Shown here piece after piece: positions 4,630 through 12,936 of a stretch of 13,099 bases of DNA (positions are counted from its first letter, which is position 1; the number at the start of each line of letters is the position of its first letter). The notes beneath the pieces are model-generated. The model was not told the DNA's origin. It saw only the letters and a program-made list of their open reading frames with translations, and searched no databases. The stretch lies in the NCBI GenBank assembly GCA_964645645.1, contig CAZYBC010000027.1:1-13099 (forward strand). Direction: 5' to 3'. Made by a program: the position numbers and the translations under genes. The stretch is from CAZYBC01 sp964645645 (GTDB lineage: Bacteria > Patescibacteriota > Microgenomatia > UBA1400 > PJMF01).

Positions 4630-5421
4630 GTGAACAAAGTCCGTTTAACTATTACTTTATCAGAACCCACTTTACTTCAAATTGATCAACTGATTGATAA
4701 AAAACAAGTTCGTAGCCGCTCTCATGCGATAGAAACTATTTTAAATCAGCATCTTAACCCTGCTATAACTACCGCAATTATTTTAGCCGGTAATAAAGAT
4801 CCTAAAAAACCCCTCGGCCCTTTACTTGAATATGAAAACCAACCCTTAATTTTTTATACTTTAGAACATCTGCTTAAATTTGGCATCACTCAAGTTTATA
4901 TTCTGACAAATCAAGCTGGTAAAAAAATTGAAACTACTTTAAAAAGGCACCCGCTGGCTAAAAAAATAAAAATCAACTACCTGTATGAGAAACAAGCCTT
5001 AGGCACAGCGGGTGCTTTAAATCAACTTCGTGGTATTTTAGATAAACCTTTTTTGTTGATTCATGGCGATGTTTTAACTGATATTGATCTTAATGATTTT
5101 GCTAATTTTCATTTTGCCAATAAAAGTATTGTCACCATTGCTGTCAAACCTAGAATTCCTCAAGATTATTATAACAATGTTTTTATCCAAGGCAATAAAG
5201 TAGTGGAATTTGCTAAAAAACAAACTGGCCAAATTGTCAGTATTGTTAATGCTGGCATTTATATTTTTGATCCTAAAATTTTTCAGTATTTACCAGATAA
5301 AATTCCAGCCAAACTAGAAGAAGATGTTTTTCCTAATTTAATTAAAAAAGAAAATTTTCAAGCTTTTCCTTTTCAAGGAATGTGGTTTGATATTAGTGTA
5401 GATAATAATTATAAAAAATAA
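4630..5421 (+). CDS. Fusion: RHH DNA-binding domain + sugar-1-phosphate nucleotidyltransferase
   Basis: A 263-aa protein. Residues 1-43 form a ribbon-helix-helix (CopG/MetJ-like) domain: strand VRLTITL, helix about 13-24, turn, then helix SRSHAIETILNQHL. Residues 48-263 are a GT-A nucleotidyltransferase of the mannose/glucose-1-phosphate type. TAIILAG (48-54) opens the domain, and KPLGPLL (60-66) matches the KP motif. GTAGAL is at 125-130, the metal-binding HGDVLTDID at 145-153, NAGIYIF at 207-213, and WFDIS at 252-256. The usual GxGTRLxPLT loop is shortened to about five residues, which may change nucleotide choice or activity. The next gene is a phosphomannomutase, so mannose-1-P is the likeliest substrate. 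The GTG start has no Shine-Dalgarno. The domain pairing suggests a sugar-nucleotide-sensing autoregulator; this is inference. Confidence 0.75.
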   Translation: MNKVRLTITLSEPTLLQIDQLIDKKQVRSRSHAIETILNQHLNPAITTAIILAGNKDPKKPLGPLLEYENQPLIFYTLEHLLKFGITQVYILTNQAGKKIETTLKRHPLAKKIKINYLYEKQALGTAGALNQLRGILDKPFLLIHGDVLTDIDLNDFANFHFANKSIVTIAVKPRIPQDYYNNVFIQGNKVVEFAKKQTGQIVSIVNAGIYIFDPKIFQYLPDKIPAKLEEDVFPNLIKKENFQAFPFQGMWFDISVDNNYKK

Positions 5422-5437
5422 GCCATAAAGGAGGGTT

Positions 5438-6865
5438 ATGTATAAAACTCTAAAAAAAATCAACCCAAATATTTTTCGCGGCTATGATATCCGCGGAGTA
5501 ATGGGAACAGATCTTAGTGAAGATGCCTACTATACTTTAGGTAAAGCTTACGGCACTTTTTTACACAAACGCCGTATTTTATCTACAGCGGTTGGTTACG
5601 ATAACCGCAACAATGGCAAAGCTTATTCTAAAGCTTTAATTGCTGGCCTAAATGAAACTGGAATAGATACCTTTGATATTGGCCCTAGCTTAAGTCAAAT
5701 TTCTTACTATTCTTCTTACCACTTTAAAACCAAAGGGAGTGCCATGATTACAGCTTCCCATAACCCTGGCGAATTTAATGGCTTAAAACTTGGCGTGGGC
5801 TATTCTGATACCATGGTCACTGAAGAAATTTTAGAAATGAGAGATTTAGTTATTGCAGGTAAATATGTTAAAGCTGAAAAAAAAGGCAAAAATACCAAAG
5901 CTGATATTTTTGAAGATTATAAAAAAGTTATCCTTAATCTATTTTCACTTAAGAAAAAATGGAAAATTGTTATTGATGGTTGTAATACCTTTTCTGGTGT
6001 TTTCTATCCAGAAATTTTTAAAGATGCTGGCTGCAAAGTCATCACTCAAAACTGTGAACCAGATAGCAATTTCCCTTTAGGCGCTCCAGATCCTACTGAA
6101 GCTGAAGTATTAGAAAGACTCGCTGAAGGTGTTAAAAAGCATAAAGCTGATATTGGTTTTGCCTTTGATGCTGACGGAGATAGAATGGCTGTCGTGGACG
6201 AAAAAGGCCAAATTTTATGGATGGACACCATTGTGGCTTTATTCGCACTTGATGTTTTGGAATTTATGCCTGGTAGCCCAATTGTTTATAACACCCTTTG
6301 TTCTAAGCAAGTTTCTGATGCAGTAGTCGCTGCTGGAGGTAAACCAGTAATTTGGATGACTGGTCATTCCTTTATTAAAGCTAAAGTAAAAGAGGCTCGT
6401 TCACCTTTTGGAGGTGAATTATCTGGTCATATTTTCTTTATGGATAACTTCTTTGGCCATGACGATGCTGCCAATGCTTGTCTACGTTTATTAGCTTTCC
6501 TAGAAAGAAAGAAGGCTGATTTAAGTCAAGTGGTGGCTAAATTACCTAAATATGTAAGTAGTCCTGAAATTAAGCTTGGCTTAGCTGATGATATTAAATT
6601 TAAATTCATTGACGAAAAAATTCAAAAAGAATTTAGAGCCCTATGGCCAAAAGCTGACTACATTACCATTGATGGCGTTAGAGTTGATACCAAAAATGAA
6701 ATGGTTATTATCAGAGCCTCTCAAAATGGTCCCTATATTACTGTTAAATTTGAAGGAAGAACTCAAGCACAATACGATAAAATGAAGCAAACCATCAAAA
6801 AAATCTTAACTAAATATAAAGAAATTGATTGGAAGAGTGGCGTTAATATTCACGCCTTAGATTAA
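5438..6865 (+). CDS. manB: Phosphomannomutase/phosphoglucomutase
   Basis: A 475-aa protein of the alpha-D-phosphohexomutase superfamily, close to full length for the family (about 455-465). All four domain signatures are visible. FRGYDIRG is at 13-20. The catalytic serine loop TASHNP is at 105-110 (phospho-Ser107). The metal loop DADGDR is at 244-249, the sugar-binding loop GELSGH at 326-331, and a C-terminal phosphate-binding loop reads RASQNGP. It should interconvert mannose-6-P and mannose-1-P, and perhaps the glucose forms, in the cytoplasm. AGGAGGG just before the ATG is a strong ribosome-binding site. The gene follows the nucleotidyltransferase by 16 bases in the same operon, placing it between the isomerase and nucleotidyl-transfer steps. 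The symbol denotes the family; specificity is not provable here. Confidence 0.93.
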   Translation: MYKTLKKINPNIFRGYDIRGVMGTDLSEDAYYTLGKAYGTFLHKRRILSTAVGYDNRNNGKAYSKALIAGLNETGIDTFDIGPSLSQISYYSSYHFKTKGSAMITASHNPGEFNGLKLGVGYSDTMVTEEILEMRDLVIAGKYVKAEKKGKNTKADIFEDYKKVILNLFSLKKKWKIVIDGCNTFSGVFYPEIFKDAGCKVITQNCEPDSNFPLGAPDPTEAEVLERLAEGVKKHKADIGFAFDADGDRMAVVDEKGQILWMDTIVALFALDVLEFMPGSPIVYNTLCSKQVSDAVVAAGGKPVIWMTGHSFIKAKVKEARSPFGGELSGHIFFMDNFFGHDDAANACLRLLAFLERKKADLSQVVAKLPKYVSSPEIKLGLADDIKFKFIDEKIQKEFRALWPKADYITIDGVRVDTKNEMVIIRASQNGPYITVKFEGRTQAQYDKMKQTIKKILTKYKEIDWKSGVNIHALD

Positions 6866-6885
6866 AAAATTTAGAAAAACTAAAC

Positions 6886-7419
6886 ATGCACCCATTTTAT
6901 CAAGCCAACTATCAATTTTGTCCACGTTGTGGGCAAAAATTTCATCAAGAAGCCGAAAGTTTGGCTTGTAATGGGTGCCAGTTTAAAATTTACAATAATC
7001 CCGCTGTGGCAGTGATGGTCCTAATTATTAATCAAGAAAAAAATCAGATTTTACTTAGTGAACGAAAATCTGAGCCCTTTGCTCATGATTGGGATACCAT
7101 CGGTGGCTTTATTCAAGCTGGCGAAAGTGCCGAGCAAGCTATTCATCGTGAAACTGAAGAAGAAATTGGAGTACAAGTAAAAATTTTGGATTTTCTTGGT
7201 TCCTATCCAGGAAATTATGAAGCTGGTCCAACTGGCTCACCCGTTTTAGATCTCGCTTATGTAGCGCAAATTACAAGCGGAAAAATTAAAGCTAATGATG
7301 ATGTGCTCCAAGCCAAATGGTGGGATTTTGATCATCTTCCAACTAATTTTGCTTTTGAACGTAATAAAGCAGCAATTCTATTACTAATTAATCAAATTAA
7401 AGAAGGAGTTTATGCCTAA
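6886..7419 (+). CDS. Nudix hydrolase with N-terminal zinc ribbon
   Basis: A 177-aa protein. A zinc ribbon is formed by C12-x2-C15 and C28-x2-C31. It is followed by a Nudix domain with a complete box, G74 to V96, matching GX5EX7REUXEEXGU with E80, R88, E89, E92 and E93. The layout recalls NudC, but the SQPWPFPxS motif of NADH pyrophosphatases is absent after the box, and the protein is much shorter. NAD specificity is therefore unlikely to be inferable. Lying between a phosphomannomutase and a PGI/PMI, it could hydrolyse a nucleotide sugar or another NDP-X and tune that pool; this is context only. No clear Shine-Dalgarno precedes the ATG. It starts 20 bases after the mutase stop and overlaps the isomerase start by 8 bases, indicating translational coupling. 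Confidence 0.85.
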   Translation: MHPFYQANYQFCPRCGQKFHQEAESLACNGCQFKIYNNPAVAVMVLIINQEKNQILLSERKSEPFAHDWDTIGGFIQAGESAEQAIHRETEEEIGVQVKILDFLGSYPGNYEAGPTGSPVLDLAYVAQITSGKIKANDDVLQAKWWDFDHLPTNFAFERNKAAILLLINQIKEGVYA

Positions 7420-8506
7420 ACATGATCAAAAAGAGGAGAAATTAGAAAAATTACTTGATTCTCAAGATCAAATTACCCAGATAGATAAAAGTAATGCTTT
7501 AGGAAGTATTGAAGCTTTAGCTGACCAAATTAGACAAGCTTGGCAAGAAGCCAAACAGGTAAAACTTAACTTTCAAAAATTTACCAATGTGGTAGTAGCC
7601 GGCATGGGCGGTTCAGCCTTAGGCCCAGATGTAATTAAATATTTACTAAAAGATCAAATCAGCGTTCCTTTTGAAATCATCAATGGCTATAGCTTGCCAG
7701 CCTATGTTAATCATCAAAGTTTAGTGTTACTTTCTAGTTATTCTGGTAACACTGAAGAAGTCACTGCTTGTAGTGAAGAAGCACTCCACAAAAAAGCTCA
7801 AATTATGGCTATCAGTGCTGGTGGAAAATTAGCTAAGTTGGCTGAAAAAAACAACTGGCCAATTTATTTAATTAATCCTATTCATAACCCAGCCGGACAG
7901 CCAAGATTAGCTGTTGGTTATGCAGTAGCTGGAATTATGGCCTTATTAGATAGCGCTGGAGTAATTAAGATTAAAGATACTGAAATTGAAGCTATTATTA
8001 AAACTATTATTAAAGTAGGCGAAAAATGCAGACTTCAAGTAGCCACCAAGCATAACCCAGCTAAAACCTTAGCTTTTGCTTGTTATGACAAAAGACCAAT
8101 TTTAGTTGCTAGTGAATTTTTGACTGGCGCTGTCCATACTGCTGCCAATCAATTTAATGAAAATGCCAAAACTTTTGCAGATTATAAAATTCTGCCAGAA
8201 TTAAATCATCATCTGATGGAAGGTTTGCAGTTTCCTCACTCTAATACATACACTCACTTATTCTTATTATTCCAATCTGATTTATATCATCCCAGAATTC
8301 ACAAACGCTTAGAATTAACCAAAGAAGTGATTGAACAAAATAATTTGGAAGCTTTAAAAGTTGAACTAGAAGCTGAAGATAAACTAACTCAAGCTTTTGA
8401 ATTAATGACTCTAATGTCTTACGTTAGTTTTTATCTGTGTATGCTTTATCAGATTGATCCTTGTCCAATTCCTTATGTAGATTGGTTTAAAGATCAAATG
8501 GCGTAA
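7412..8506 (+). CDS. Bifunctional phosphoglucose/phosphomannose isomerase (SIS family)
   Basis: A 364-aa protein with two SIS-type halves and a bact-PGI_C-like C-terminus. Visible signatures are NVVVAGMGGSALGPDV (59-74), the phosphate-binding LLSSYSGNTEE (106-116), PAGQPRLAVGY (160-170), and the active-site segments FNENAK (248-253, with E250) and LNHHLMEG (264-271, with H266). These match the archaeal-type PGI/PMI enzymes that interconvert fructose-6-P with glucose-6-P and mannose-6-P. In this operon it would feed mannose-6-P to the mutase and nucleotidyltransferase. GAAGGAG 3-4 bases before the ATG is a good ribosome-binding site, and the ORF overlaps the Nudix gene by 8 bases. A strong terminator follows. 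Confidence 0.9.
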   Translation: MPKHDQKEEKLEKLLDSQDQITQIDKSNALGSIEALADQIRQAWQEAKQVKLNFQKFTNVVVAGMGGSALGPDVIKYLLKDQISVPFEIINGYSLPAYVNHQSLVLLSSYSGNTEEVTACSEEALHKKAQIMAISAGGKLAKLAEKNNWPIYLINPIHNPAGQPRLAVGYAVAGIMALLDSAGVIKIKDTEIEAIIKTIIKVGEKCRLQVATKHNPAKTLAFACYDKRPILVASEFLTGAVHTAANQFNENAKTFADYKILPELNHHLMEGLQFPHSNTYTHLFLLFQSDLYHPRIHKRLELTKEVIEQNNLEALKVELEAEDKLTQAFELMTLMSYVSFYLCMLYQIDPCPIPYVDWFKDQMA

Positions 8507-8528
8507 AAAAATCTTGCTACAAAAACTA

Positions 8529-8560
8529 AAACACACTGACTAAAACTCAGTGTGTTTTTT
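8529..8560. terminator. Bidirectional intrinsic terminator between convergent operons
   Basis: AAACACACTGA (8529-8539) pairs perfectly with TCAGTGTGTTT (8547-8557) around a 7-base loop, giving an 11-bp stem. A T-run follows on the plus strand (to 8560). On the minus strand, TTT and a further T-rich stretch follow the opposite arm. It lies 22 bases after the PGI/PMI stop and 31 bases beyond the last gene of the minus operon, so it can serve both. Confidence 0.88.
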
Positions 8561-8591
8561 GTTTAAAAGATTTTAGCTAAAAAAAATAAAG

Positions 8592-9377
8592 CTAAGATTT
8601 AACTCCCAATAAACCATTAATAAATCTTTGAATAATTTGCCCTAAACGCATAGAATCATTGCCTACAGATTGTGAAGTTACTACTAAATTTTCTCCCTGA
8701 ATAAAACTCATTGCATCATCATTATTATCAAAAGTGTAATATAACTCATATTGAACATTTTTTTCATCAGCTGCTGGGATTATTCTACTTAGGCCTTGAA
8801 AATTAATGGTAAAAACTTGCTCATGTCTGTCACTATAAACATTAAGTTTACTTTGTTTTTGTAATTGTTTATATGTATCTGGGCTAACATTAGTAATTAA
8901 ACGAATATTTTTGTTAGAAAATAAAGTAATCAACAAAGTATTAACTGGTACATAACTACCAGCCACTGAATGAATTTTATAAATAACTCCATCATCATAA
9001 GCTCTTACTTCATATTGGGCTGATTTAGCTCTCAAAACCATTGCTTCAGTTTTAGCAGAAATATTTTCGTCCGCAACTGACTCTAAAGAAGCAATTTTAG
9101 CTGCATTAGTTTCATCAATCATCTTCATTAAAAGGTCACCCTTTTTAACCATTTGACCTTCTTTAACAAAAACCTCAGCAATTTCACCTTCAGTAGCAGA
9201 AGTCAAAGAAATTGCCTCACGCTCAACTTTAAAGATTAAACCTTTATCTTCACTTTCAAAAACATTAATTTTTCTAGCTAAAGCAATTAAAGATATTGAT
9301 AAAGCCACTAAAAAAATTACTATCAAGTATATAAAGTTAATAAAATTATCGATTAAAGAGTTAAGATTAATTTTCAT
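8592..9377 (-). CDS. HlyD-like membrane fusion/periplasmic adaptor protein
   Basis: A 261-aa protein with a single N-terminal membrane helix (about 14-35) and an extracytoplasmic remainder. EGEIAEVFVKEGQMVKKGDLL (63-83) and VRAYDDGVIYKIHSVAGSYVPVNTLL (124-149) are the two halves of a biotinyl-lipoyl-like domain, separated by a short helical insert (about 88-120). A beta-rich region (about 157-236) resembles the HlyD beta-barrel. There is no PilZ domain. It is the last gene of a glycan operon, starting 2 bases after the stop of the GT2. A comparable arrangement is the alginate pair Alg8 (GT2) and Alg44 (PilZ plus HlyD-like), so it may guide or stabilise the polymer outside the membrane. No Shine-Dalgarno is visible; coupling to the upstream gene is likely. 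Confidence 0.75.
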   Translation of the reverse strand: MKINLNSLIDNFINFIYLIVIFLVALSISLIALARKINVFESEDKGLIFKVEREAISLTSATEGEIAEVFVKEGQMVKKGDLLMKMIDETNAAKIASLESVADENISAKTEAMVLRAKSAQYEVRAYDDGVIYKIHSVAGSYVPVNTLLITLFSNKNIRLITNVSPDTYKQLQKQSKLNVYSDRHEQVFTINFQGLSRIIPAADEKNVQYELYYTFDNNDDAMSFIQGENLVVTSQSVGNDSMRLGQIIQRFINGLLGVKS

Positions 9378-9379
9378 AA

Positions 9380-10906
9380 TTAGTTTTTATTTTCATTAAT
9401 TAATTTTGCTTTTAAATTTTTTTTACTATCACCAACTAAGAAGCTAATTAATAAATAACTATTCCATAAAACCCAAACCGTATTGATTAAAGTATTGCTT
9501 AATTTTTGATAATCAAACCAACCAACAATCAAACTTAATAACGACAAAAGAATCAATAAAACGTGTGGCCAAATCCAATGCATAATAACACCTTTTCTAG
9601 CTTGAGTGCTGGTGGTAGGTTGCCAGCTAGCTGTTGTATTAAAAACAACAGAGAAGAAAGCAAGAATATAAGGATAAAAACTCGCTAAAGCAGTTGCCAT
9701 AGTAGACAGTTTGATTCTTCCTAATAATAAACCAGTTAAAGAATAATAAAGTAAAAAATAAGGTAAACAATAAGCAAACCAGGATAAATTACTATCAGTT
9801 AAAGCAGAGATTCCAAAAAGCAAATAGGCAATTGGCATTAAAACATAAATTAAAATTGAAAATCCAACCAAATAGAAAATATTAGCCATAAAATATTGTA
9901 ATTTTTGGTCAATGCTTAAAGAAAAGTCCAATAAAGGATTATCCAAAAACAACATTCCCATCCCTCCGGTAGCCCAACGTAATTGTTGTCTAAAATAAGA
10001 GCTAATCTTGCTAGGAGCTTGACCATTAGCAACTACTTGATTAACAAAAACTGTTTTGAAACCTTCTTGATGTAAAAGTCGTGATGTCCAAATATCTTCA
10101 GAATGGCCAATCTGAGTAATTCCATTAATTTTATCAATTGAAGACCTTCTAAAGATTACATTTGTTCCTACGCAGAAAACTGAATTAGAAATATTTTTAG
10201 CTGGACAAAGATATTTATAAAAAATTTCTTGTGCTTGAGAAGTACCTGACGAAATAAAGTTTTGCGTATTTATAAAAACCTGAGGAGCCTGAACCATTGC
10301 AACTGTTTCATCATCCATAAAAGGTAATAATTTGGTAATAAAATTTTTAGTTGGGACTTGATCAGCATCTAAAATAGCAAAAAACTGTGCTTTACTAAAT
10401 TGCAGACCATAATTAATATTACCTGCTTTAGCATATTTTCGATTAGGGCGAGCAATATAATTTACTTTTAATTCTTCTGCTAGTTTTGCTACTGCACTTG
10501 ATTTTCCATCATCTAAAATAAAAACTTGATGAGGATAATCAATTTTAAGACTAGCTTCCACAGTTTTTTTAATTACTGATAATGGTTCGCCTGCACAAGT
10601 AATTAAAATATCAATTGTAGGATTTTCCTTCCAAAATAGTTGTTGTCTTGCCTTTAATAAACGGTGATGGGATAACACAAAAACATCTAAAAAAATAGTA
10701 AACCATAGTCCTGACATTATCCCAATAGAAATAATGTCAGCTATAATTTGTAAAATATACAAAAAATAATTTGAAGCATTAACTGGATTAAAAACATAGC
10801 TAATATAATTAAAAATTACGATTGGAGCTAATAATAGAAACAAGATAGTTGTACTATTAATATAATCAGCATTAATCCTTGGTAGTTTAATTTTTTCTAA
10901 AATCAT
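9380..10906 (-). CDS. Processive membrane glycosyltransferase, family 2 (cellulose synthase/Alg8-like)
   Basis: A 508-aa protein with two N-terminal membrane helices (about 19-38 and 48-76), a cytoplasmic GT-A domain, and five or six C-terminal helices (from about 335 to 492). The catalytic set of processive GT2 enzymes is complete: DDG at 132-134, DAD at 180-182, VGTN at 247-250, SED at 269-271 in place of the usual TED, and QQLRW at 307-311. It would polymerise a nucleotide sugar and pass the chain through the membrane. No PilZ domain is fused, so c-di-GMP control is not indicated. The start overlaps the stop of the 677-aa gene by ATGA, and the HlyD-like gene follows after 2 bases. The sugar donor cannot be told from sequence; the opposing operon could supply GDP-mannose. 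Confidence 0.88.
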   Translation of the reverse strand: MILEKIKLPRINADYINSTTILFLLLAPIVIFNYISYVFNPVNASNYFLYILQIIADIISIGIMSGLWFTIFLDVFVLSHHRLLKARQQLFWKENPTIDILITCAGEPLSVIKKTVEASLKIDYPHQVFILDDGKSSAVAKLAEELKVNYIARPNRKYAKAGNINYGLQFSKAQFFAILDADQVPTKNFITKLLPFMDDETVAMVQAPQVFINTQNFISSGTSQAQEIFYKYLCPAKNISNSVFCVGTNVIFRRSSIDKINGITQIGHSEDIWTSRLLHQEGFKTVFVNQVVANGQAPSKISSYFRQQLRWATGGMGMLFLDNPLLDFSLSIDQKLQYFMANIFYLVGFSILIYVLMPIAYLLFGISALTDSNLSWFAYCLPYFLLYYSLTGLLLGRIKLSTMATALASFYPYILAFFSVVFNTTASWQPTTSTQARKGVIMHWIWPHVLLILLSLLSLIVGWFDYQKLSNTLINTVWVLWNSYLLISFLVGDSKKNLKAKLINENKN

Positions 10907-12936
10907 TTTTTAATTTTATTTTTATCTTTTTCTAAAGATTTAATTAATTTACTAAATACTAAATAATTAACTATTATTCCTAATAAAAAATAAGGTAAAA
11001 ATTGAATAAAAAAATGATATTTTGGCCACTGATGTTCTAGAATTAACTGTTTACCAACATTTTTATTAAGTTCCAAATAAATAAATCTTAAAGATGTCGC
11101 CTTAATTTCTAATTCAGGATGACCAGAAACTGACCAAAAAGGACTATGATTTTGCGTAACTATAAGAATTTTATTAGTTAAATCTTGGCCAGATAAATCA
11201 ATCTTAAGTCTTTCAGAACCATCAAAAACCAAAGAAACTGGCCTTAATTGGCCATAATCTATTAAATCATTCATCTTAGCAACTTCATCATTCCAAAGAG
11301 TTAAAGACAAATTATGCAAATTTGGTTGAGGAAAATCTACTAAACTCACCTGTTGATTAAAAATATTTTTATCTATTAGATAAGCATAATTAATTGGCCT
11401 AATTTGCCGAATTAAAACTGATCCTGGGTTATCTAGCTCAACTTTTTGATATACATTCTGTCCATTTCTTTGATAAACTGGCAAAAGTTTAGTCAATTGT
11501 GAATACATGGGAAGAAGATAATATTCCACTCCTAAAATGCGACTATAATTATCAATATTTCTCAATTGTGTGCTGGAAAGGGATGTATAAGACAAATCAT
11601 TTTTCATAAATTTCTTAAAATTTTGAGAAAGTGGATTTGCTTCAAGATGTTCTATATATGAATTAGTAAATCTAAAATTACTGTTAGGAGCAAAATAACT
11701 AGCCGTAGCAATATCATCATGTGCAACATAAATACTTCCATAAGGTTGATTATCTGGAAAATTTAACAAAGGATTATTTAACTTATTTAAAGGAGAACCC
11801 AAAAATCTATTTGCGACAGTAATTGATTCTGTTATTAATATTGCAATTAGAGCCGCATAAATACCAGACAAAAACCTTGATTTCCAGTTTTTATGAATAA
11901 TTTCTAAAACCGTAGCAAAAACAAAAGGTAACAAAAAGGTTAAAAAAAAGATCCCTCTAGAGATTTGGAGTTTTAATAAAAAAGAAGGTAAATATCCATT
12001 TAAACCCAAACCAACTAAAGCAAGGAAAATTGTTGAACACAATAACAAAATCTTAGACCATCTAGGCATAGCTAAAGTTTTTAATAAAACAATTAACCAA
12101 CTTAAAACTAATAAAATTACATAGGTTAACCCCATCCCTAAATATTCTCCATGTAAAATAAGTTTAAAAAATTCTACTGAAGACATCGCAGGATTAGAAA
12201 AACTATAACCATAAAATAACAATTGAACTACAAAAGCCAAAGCACAAATTCCTAATAATAAACTAGCTATAAAATTTTTATAACTCAAAATTTTTTGGTT
12301 AGAAAACAAAATATAAGCTACCCACAAACCACTTGCGATAATTCCTAATAAAGGATGCATTGAAAACATAAAACCAGTAAAAATGCTCAATAAATATAAT
12401 AATTTAGGATTAGCAAAACACTTTAACCATAAAAAGGCGTAAATTGGAACTAAAGGAGCAACAATAAAAATAGAAAAATCTTGTAAAGCAATCCATTGTT
12501 GCATTAAAGTATAAGTGACTAAAGTGCTAAAGAAAGATACCCAAGTAGAAATTTTTAATCCCCATCGTAATAGACAATATAAAATAACTCTAGTTAAAAT
12601 TACCACAATAATCGTTAAGACCATCATCGCTTGAGTAATACTTAAACTAGTAAAAATCTTTAATAAAGCGATAACAGCATAATGAGAAACATACTGATAA
12701 GAACGCCAAAAATTAACGCCATTACTAAAATTAGGACTCCAAGAAATTAAACCATTAGCCAATAGATTTTTAATTCTATATGCATGAAACATCCAATCTG
12801 GATAACCAGTCTCAATATATTGAAACCAAGCATAATAACCAATTAATAAAAATCCCAACCACGACAAAGCTAAAATAGCCAAAATATCACCGATAATACC
12901 TTTTTTCTTAATAAATTTTTGTAAAATATGGGACAT
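10903..12936 (-). CDS. Polytopic membrane protein, GT-C/PTPS-related glycosyltransferase-like
   Basis: A 677-aa protein with about 11-13 membrane helices. The first is near 17-38, several fall between 85 and 375, and the last is near 645-663. An extracytoplasmic region of about 260 residues (roughly 376-640) lies before the final helix, and the tail is Lys-rich. The first loop holds D47 and H51 in YPDWMFHAYRIKNLL, with NGLISWSPNFSNGVNFW behind. This is the layout of bacterial GT-C-like or '6-pyruvoyl-tetrahydropterin synthase-related' membrane proteins, in which an acidic residue in the first loop is catalytic. It would transfer sugar from a lipid-linked donor outside the membrane. It is the first gene of the operon and is joined by ATGA overlap to the GT2 gene. 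There is no Shine-Dalgarno at the ATG. A YfhO-like role is an alternative. Confidence 0.68.
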   Translation of the reverse strand: MSHILQKFIKKKGIIGDILAILALSWLGFLLIGYYAWFQYIETGYPDWMFHAYRIKNLLANGLISWSPNFSNGVNFWRSYQYVSHYAVIALLKIFTSLSITQAMMVLTIIVVILTRVILYCLLRWGLKISTWVSFFSTLVTYTLMQQWIALQDFSIFIVAPLVPIYAFLWLKCFANPKLLYLLSIFTGFMFSMHPLLGIIASGLWVAYILFSNQKILSYKNFIASLLLGICALAFVVQLLFYGYSFSNPAMSSVEFFKLILHGEYLGMGLTYVILLVLSWLIVLLKTLAMPRWSKILLLCSTIFLALVGLGLNGYLPSFLLKLQISRGIFFLTFLLPFVFATVLEIIHKNWKSRFLSGIYAALIAILITESITVANRFLGSPLNKLNNPLLNFPDNQPYGSIYVAHDDIATASYFAPNSNFRFTNSYIEHLEANPLSQNFKKFMKNDLSYTSLSSTQLRNIDNYSRILGVEYYLLPMYSQLTKLLPVYQRNGQNVYQKVELDNPGSVLIRQIRPINYAYLIDKNIFNQQVSLVDFPQPNLHNLSLTLWNDEVAKMNDLIDYGQLRPVSLVFDGSERLKIDLSGQDLTNKILIVTQNHSPFWSVSGHPELEIKATSLRFIYLELNKNVGKQLILEHQWPKYHFFIQFLPYFLLGIIVNYLVFSKLIKSLEKDKNKIKK

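Noticed and set aside
5853..6785. Several 60-75 aa ORFs in other frames inside the phosphomannomutase gene
   Set aside because: They are frame shadows of a full-length gene with all motifs intact; there is no frameshift in the mutase.
6886..7419. NudC (NADH pyrophosphatase) assignment for the Nudix gene
   Set aside because: The zinc ribbon is present, but the protein is too short and lacks the SQPWPFPxS motif after the Nudix box.
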